A DNA stretch of 64,000 nucleotides, taken from assembly GCF_010389155.1 (NCBI RefSeq), contig NC_057769.1, forward strand, positions 35,883,548-35,947,547, in the 5' to 3' direction. The translations under genes and the position numbers were made by a program. This stretch comes from Erigeron canadensis (taxonomy: Eukaryota > Streptophyta > Magnoliopsida > Asterales > Asteraceae). The notes under the pieces are model-generated. The model searched no databases and had not been told where the DNA came from. It worked only from the letters and a program-made list of their open reading frames with translations. Below, in pieces: positions 59,335 to 64,000 of the stretch. Each line of letters starts with the position of its first letter. The first letter of the stretch is position 1.

Positions 59335-62300
59335 TCATGTTGTTGAACTTGTAAAATCACCATTTAACATTCCCAACCTGCTGACGAGATCCTTTAATCT
59401 ATTTTCATCTAAAGGTTTAGTGAAGATGTCAGCAAGTTGGTCATCAGTGGGAATGAAGTAAATTTCAACATCCCCCTTCATGACATGATCACGAATGAAG
59501 TGATACCTAATGTCAGTATGCTTAGTTTTGGAATGCTGAACAGGATTATGTGTGATGGCAATAGCACTAGTGTTATCACACATGATGGGGATCTTGGAAA
59601 AATTTAGATCATAGTCAGCGAGTTGGTTTTTCATCCAAAAGACTTGTACACAACAACTTGCTGCAGACACATATTCTGCTTCAGCAGTGGAGATGGAAAC
59701 TGTATGCTGTTTCTTACTAGACCAACTAGTCAGCCTTTCCCCCAACAGTTGACATCCACACTGGTACTTTTTCTATCTAACATGCAGCCAGCATAGTCAG
59801 AGTCAGAGTATGCAACTAAGTCAAAGGTAGACTCCTTGGGATACCAGAGACCTAAAGAGGAAGTCCCTTTAAGATATTTAAAGATTCGCTTGACAGCGAG
59901 AAGGTGAGACTCCCTGGGTGATGCTTGATACCTTGCACAAAGGCAAGTAGCAAACATAATGTCAGGACGACTCGCTGTGAGATACATCAGTGAGCCAATC
60001 ATTCCACGATAGAGAGTGGGGTTTACATGCTTACCATCAGAGTCAGCATGAAGATTGTTTGGAGGAGACATGGGAGTAGACTTTGTGGTGATATTAGACA
60101 TATCAAACTTGGTCAGCATGTCTCGTATATATTTTTCTTGGTTTATAAAGATGCCATCAGTGAGCTGGCGAATTTGTAAACCAAGGAAGAAGGTTAGCTC
60201 ACCCATCATGCTCATTTCAAAATGAGAGGACATTAGTGAGCTAAATTTATTGCAAAGTTTCTTACTGGAGGATCCAAATATGATGTCATCGACATATATT
60301 TGTACATAGAGAACATGAGCACCCTTTCTATAGATAAAAAGGGTGCTGTCTATAGATCCTCGCTGAAACTCATGAGAAAGAAGAAATTCAGAGAGAGTGT
60401 CATACCAAGCTCTGGGAGCTTGTTTAAGACCATATAATGCTTTATAAAGACGATAGACGTGGTTTGGCTTGGTTAGATCTTCAAAACCAGGTGGCTGCTC
60501 CACATAAACTTCTTCTTCAAGTTTTCCATTTAGGAAGGCACTCTTGACATCCATTTGATATACAATGAAGTTTCGATAAGCAGCATGTGCCAGGAATAAG
60601 CGTATTGCTTCAAGTCTAGCCACTGGAGCAAAGGTTTCGTTATAGTCAACACCTTCTTCTTGAAGGTACCCTTGAGCTACTAACCTAGCCTTGTTGCGAA
60701 TAACAACACCATCTTCATCCATCTTATTTCTATAAACCCATTTAGTTCCAATGGGTTCTTTGCCAGGAGGAAGAGGAACTAAGAACCAGACATGCTGTCT
60801 TTGAAATTGAGTTAGTTCTTCTTGCATGGCAGCAACCCACGACGGGTCAACCATTGCCTCTCCAATATTCTTAGGAGTGATCATTGACAAGAAGTTAACA
60901 TATAGACATGTGTTTCTAGTCGCTGATCTAGTCACAATGCCCTGCTGGGGATCACCAATAACTTGGTGAGCAGGATGACTTGAAGTCCATTTAAGTGAAG
61001 GAACACTTGATGAACCTAGAGTGACAGCGGAAGATATTTGCATGGGATCAGCAGGAGAAGAATAAGAGGAGAAATCAATGGTAATGGAAGGATCAAGAGG
61101 AGTTTGATCAGTGGAGCCATTTGACTGAATTGAGTTATCAATGATGGGGTCATCAGCAGACACCATGTCTTCAGTGTTAGCTGAAGCATCATGAAACTCA
61201 TCATCAGTAGAGTCATCAACTTGCACAGCATCAGCCCAGTGATCTAGTTTTGGCTGATGCTGCATGGATTGACCTTAAGATAGGCTCAACTGGCTCAATC
61301 GAATAGATATGAGCAGCAACTTGCTCCAGCTCAGGGTCTGCTGAACTATCCTCAGAGAGATGCTGAGGAGGAAGTGAGCAAGAAGCATTTATAAATGAGT
61401 CAGCATCCTCCATAGGAGGATTAGTGAACTCATTGAAGATCTCTTCAGTAGAAGATGGATGAATATCATTAAGAGCAGATGAGCTTTCATCAAAGGTGAC
61501 ATGAATGGATTCATCCACTTTTTGAAGATGAGTATTGAATACTCTAAAAGCTTTGCTAATGGAAGAGTATCCAACAAAGTAACCATCATCAGCTTTAGGA
61601 TCAAATTTCCCTAAATGATCCTTATTATTAAGAATAAAGACAGGACAGCCAAATACATGAAAGTATTTGATTTGACGTTTCTTTCCTCTTAAAACTTCAT
61701 ATGCTGTTTTGTCATGTCTTTTAACAATGAGACGTCGATTTTGAGTGTGACAAGCAGTGTTGACTGCTTCAGCCCAAAACCTACTGGGAAGAGAGGACTC
61801 ACTGAGCATAGTGCGTGCTGCCTCTATAAGAGTTCTATTTCTCCTTTCAACAACACCATTTTGCTTAGAAGTTCTAGTGGAAGAGAAGTTTTGTGAGATC
61901 CCTTGATCAGCACAAAAAGTTTCAAGAGTGTGGTTTCTAAACTCAGTGCCATGATCACTTCTGAGTTCTTTGACCCTTATGCTGTTGAGATTTCTATTTT
62001 CTTAATGAATTTGATGATTTCATTAGCAGCATCACTCTTAGAATTAAGAAAAATTGTCCAAGTATATCGTGAATATTCATCCACAATCACTAAAGTGTAT
62101 CTGCTACCCTTTAGACTTTGGACATTCACTGGTCCAAAAAGGTCCATGTGAAGAAGGTGAAAGCAACCCTTAACAGAGTTGGCTTGTTTAGTTTTGAAGG
62201 TAGCTCTATGGCATTTGCCTTTTTCACAAGCACCACAAAGCCTATCTTTTTCGAAAGACAGAGGAGGAAGGCCATGAACAAGGTTCTTTTTGGCCAGTGA

Positions 62301-63411
62301 GTTTATGGTTTTGAAATTCACATGCGACATACGCTTGTGCCATAACCAATTCAACTCGGATGCTGACTTAGCAAAGAAACAAGTCTCACTATCAGTCTTG
62401 ATAGGAGTGAAGTCTACAAGATATACATCTCTTTTTCTTGGTGCAACCAGGACGACTTCCTTGTTGATGTTTACTACAGTGCCTTGATGTTTATTAAGGA
62501 TTACTTTGTAGTCAGCATCACATAGTTGACTTATGCTGATGAGATTATGCTTTAATCCATTTACATAAGCACCTTTTGAGAATTTTATGAGGCCATTAGA
62601 AAGAAGACCATACCCTTCAGTCTGTCCAGTGGAGTTATCACCAAACACCACTGTAGGACCAGGTGCCTCAGTATAGTCATCCAGCAGGGACTTAGAGCCT
62701 GTCATGTGTTTTGAACAACCGCTGTCCAAATACCATACTCCTTTACCTAGCGAGCCCTGCATGGATGAAAAGAAAGGATTTAAGGTTCACTTTGATCATC
62801 CATTTCTATATCAGCAGGATTATCTGAAGGTACTTCAGCGGAGGATGTTGGCTCTACAGAGAGAGCCTCCTCAAGAGTTATGTGATCTCCCATAGAGACA
62901 GGGATAGTATTATCTTCATTTGTGGGCATAATGCTGGTTTCATTACTATGAAGATAAGCAAAGCTGCTCAATGCTTGCATTTGTGACAGAGGAGGTGTCA
63001 CTGATAACTGGTTCAGTAGAGAGGTTCTCACTGATCCTATTCGAGGAGGAAGATGTTTCAGCAGCTGTAGAGATGTTTGGTTGACATACAACTACTGGAG
63101 CATCTTTTGGGCTGAACAAAACACATTCAGAGGCAACATGTCCTCTGCTGCTACAAAGATAGCATTTTTTGTCAGAGGAATTGCCTTGATTTTGAAGGAG
63201 AAAGTCCCTCAGCTGAGAGGAAAGATCATTTACTCGCTGAGTAAATTCATTTATTTGTGGAGTGGAGGAAGATGAAGCCTTGCTCTTTTGCTTAGACTTG
63301 GACTTATTCCCTTGTCTAAGTTTAGGAGGGGGCATTTGAGGAACAGGACCAAGTATGGATTCACCATGATGATTTTGAGGAATCTGATGTCCTCTTGTTG
63401 ATGCACGTTGA
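59335..63411 (-). pseudogene. Sirevirus-type gag-pol polyprotein, broken
   Basis: On the minus strand the pieces in order are as follows. The gag C-terminus has zinc knuckle CYLCSSRGHVASEC (about 63160). Protease WYLDSGCSKHM and the pre-integrase/integrase segment follow (62762-61977, with CGACEKGKCH and MDLFGP), then the integrase C-terminal part (61809-61231). RT (61265-59730) has [11 protein letters not shown]. RNase H (59745-59335) has STAEAEYVSAAS and TKHTDIRYHF. Frameshifts separate the pieces near 62980, 61990, 61260 and 59755, and a stop follows DDQSEP upstream of protease. The segment from about 61980 to 61810 still encodes integrase-like sequence in another frame. The element cannot make a full polyprotein. 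Confidence 0.88.
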
Positions 63412-64000
63412 TGTGACAACAACAACTTAGATTTGATATGTCGTTTATATTAAGACATTATGTTATTTTATGTCGTATCTATATATGTAATTGATAGATT
63501 ATGGACTTTATGTTTTGGTAATGATCGATTACATGTTTTGGTGTTATATATATGTGTGTTATGTATGATGTTTGTTGTGTGTTATACAAGTACAAACATA
63601 ATATGTGTTAGGATTCCTTAAGATGAAACACTTAGGAATATAATCAAGTATTACAACTAACGAAGATAAGGTATATCTTCGTTAGAGGCAAACGAAGATA
63701 AACTTCGTTTGGTACAAACGAAGATTAACTTCGTTACATGGGCTGGGCAGCTAAGTTCGTAAGAACAAAGCCCAGCAAGCCCAGTTCGATCTGAAAAATA
63801 TATATACGAATGAATACCCTAAAATGAGATATCACATTCGACATACACGTACACCAGACCACTAAGTTCGTTCTATAGCTTATAGAAACAAATATAGCAT
63901 CATACGACTGATTATTTACTTGATAATTAGCAATATACATGTTAACTAATCAAACTAGTTATCTCGTGAGGATTCCACACTCACGACATAACAATAGACG
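63412..64000. mobile_element. End of a further LTR-type insertion (runs off the window)
   Basis: Similarity to Sirevirus gag stops near 63412, where TGTGACAACAAC begins. This is a TG start much like that of the 4.47-kb LTR at 43315. The sequence then turns AT-rich and noncoding up to the window edge. It includes a cluster of three hairpins (63657-63735). Without the other end, neither the target duplication nor the lineage can be read, and the orientation is unknown. Confidence 0.4.
63657..63735. repeat. Cluster of three related hairpins
   Basis: Three successive perfect inverted repeats share the core AACGAAG/CTTCGTT. The first is CTAACGAAGATA with loop AGGTA and its complement (63657-63685). 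The second is AAACGAAG with loop ATAAA and its complement (63690-63710). The third is AACGAAG with loop ATTAA and its complement (63717-63735). Loops are all 5 bases, and the stems shrink from 12 to 8 to 7 bp. Confidence 0.9.

Larger units (their letters stand above)
53443..63411 (-). mobile_element. Defective Sirevirus-type Copia retrotransposon (3' part)
   Basis: Read on the minus strand, the order is a gag zinc knuckle, protease, integrase, RT, RNase H, a 1-kb spacer with three 106-bp repeats, a long extra ORF, a polypurine tract and the 3' LTR. An additional ORF after pol in a Copia element is characteristic of Sireviruses. The coding regions carry several frameshifts and at least one stop. 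The 5' LTR and the start of gag are not in the window; the gag region is interrupted near 63412. The possible left target duplication, AGTAA (53438-53442), cannot be checked. Confidence 0.8.

Noticed and set aside
1..64000. CRISPR arrays, bacterial operons, rRNA and intact tRNA genes
   Set aside because: The window is plant nuclear DNA. The only tRNA-like sequences are SINE heads with degenerate cloverleafs, and no regularly spaced short repeats with unique spacers were found.

Overview
The window is nuclear DNA of a flowering plant. It has AT-rich spacers, GT-AG introns, tRNA-type SINEs, Helitrons, MITE-like inverted-repeat elements and nested Copia retrotransposons. The style of the SINEs and of the Copia elements suggests a eudicot of the daisy family (Asteraceae), but that placement is an inference.

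Region 1 (1-16.8 kb) holds no convincing protein gene. It contains two inverted copies of one SINE (601-935 and 3709-4045), two elements with very long terminal inverted repeats (4911-6369 and 13209-14221), two Helitron-like elements (8058-8628 and 12135-12598), a GC-rich palindromic patch (14946-15190) and several short tandem duplications.

Region 2 (16.8-20.5 kb) is a complete six-exon CCD8 gene on the + strand (550 aa, all four iron-binding histidines present). CCD8 makes carlactone, the strigolactone precursor. Its first intron carries SINE debris.

Region 3 (24.9-30.5 kb) is a complete five-exon gene for a plant UNC-13/Munc13-like protein (DUF810, 1005 aa).

Region 4 (30.5-42.5 kb) is a local segmental duplication on the - strand. 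It carries three copies (A, B, C) of an intronless gene for an uncharacterised multi-pass membrane protein. Only B (35753-37891, 712 aa) is open from end to end. A has a one-base frameshift. C is 5'-truncated and carries a stop codon and a frameshift. A broken copy of the UNC-13-like gene's 3' end lies between B and C (39632-40330), so the duplicated unit included that tail. At protein level copy C looks like a B-A-B mosaic.

Region 5 (42.5-64 kb) is a retrotransposon pile. A defective + strand Copia element (42469-53415) kept its 3' LTR but not a recognisable 5' LTR, and it abuts the broken end of copy C. A 4.47-kb LTR-like unit with a perfect AACAT target duplication sits inside its leader (43315-47780). 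After 27 bp of older sequence follows a - strand Sirevirus-type Copia element with a long extra 3' ORF (from 53443). Its gag region is interrupted near 63412 by what may be the end of another LTR element that continues past the window.

The likely working genes are CCD8, the UNC-13-like gene and membrane-protein copy B. Everything else with coding similarity is decayed.
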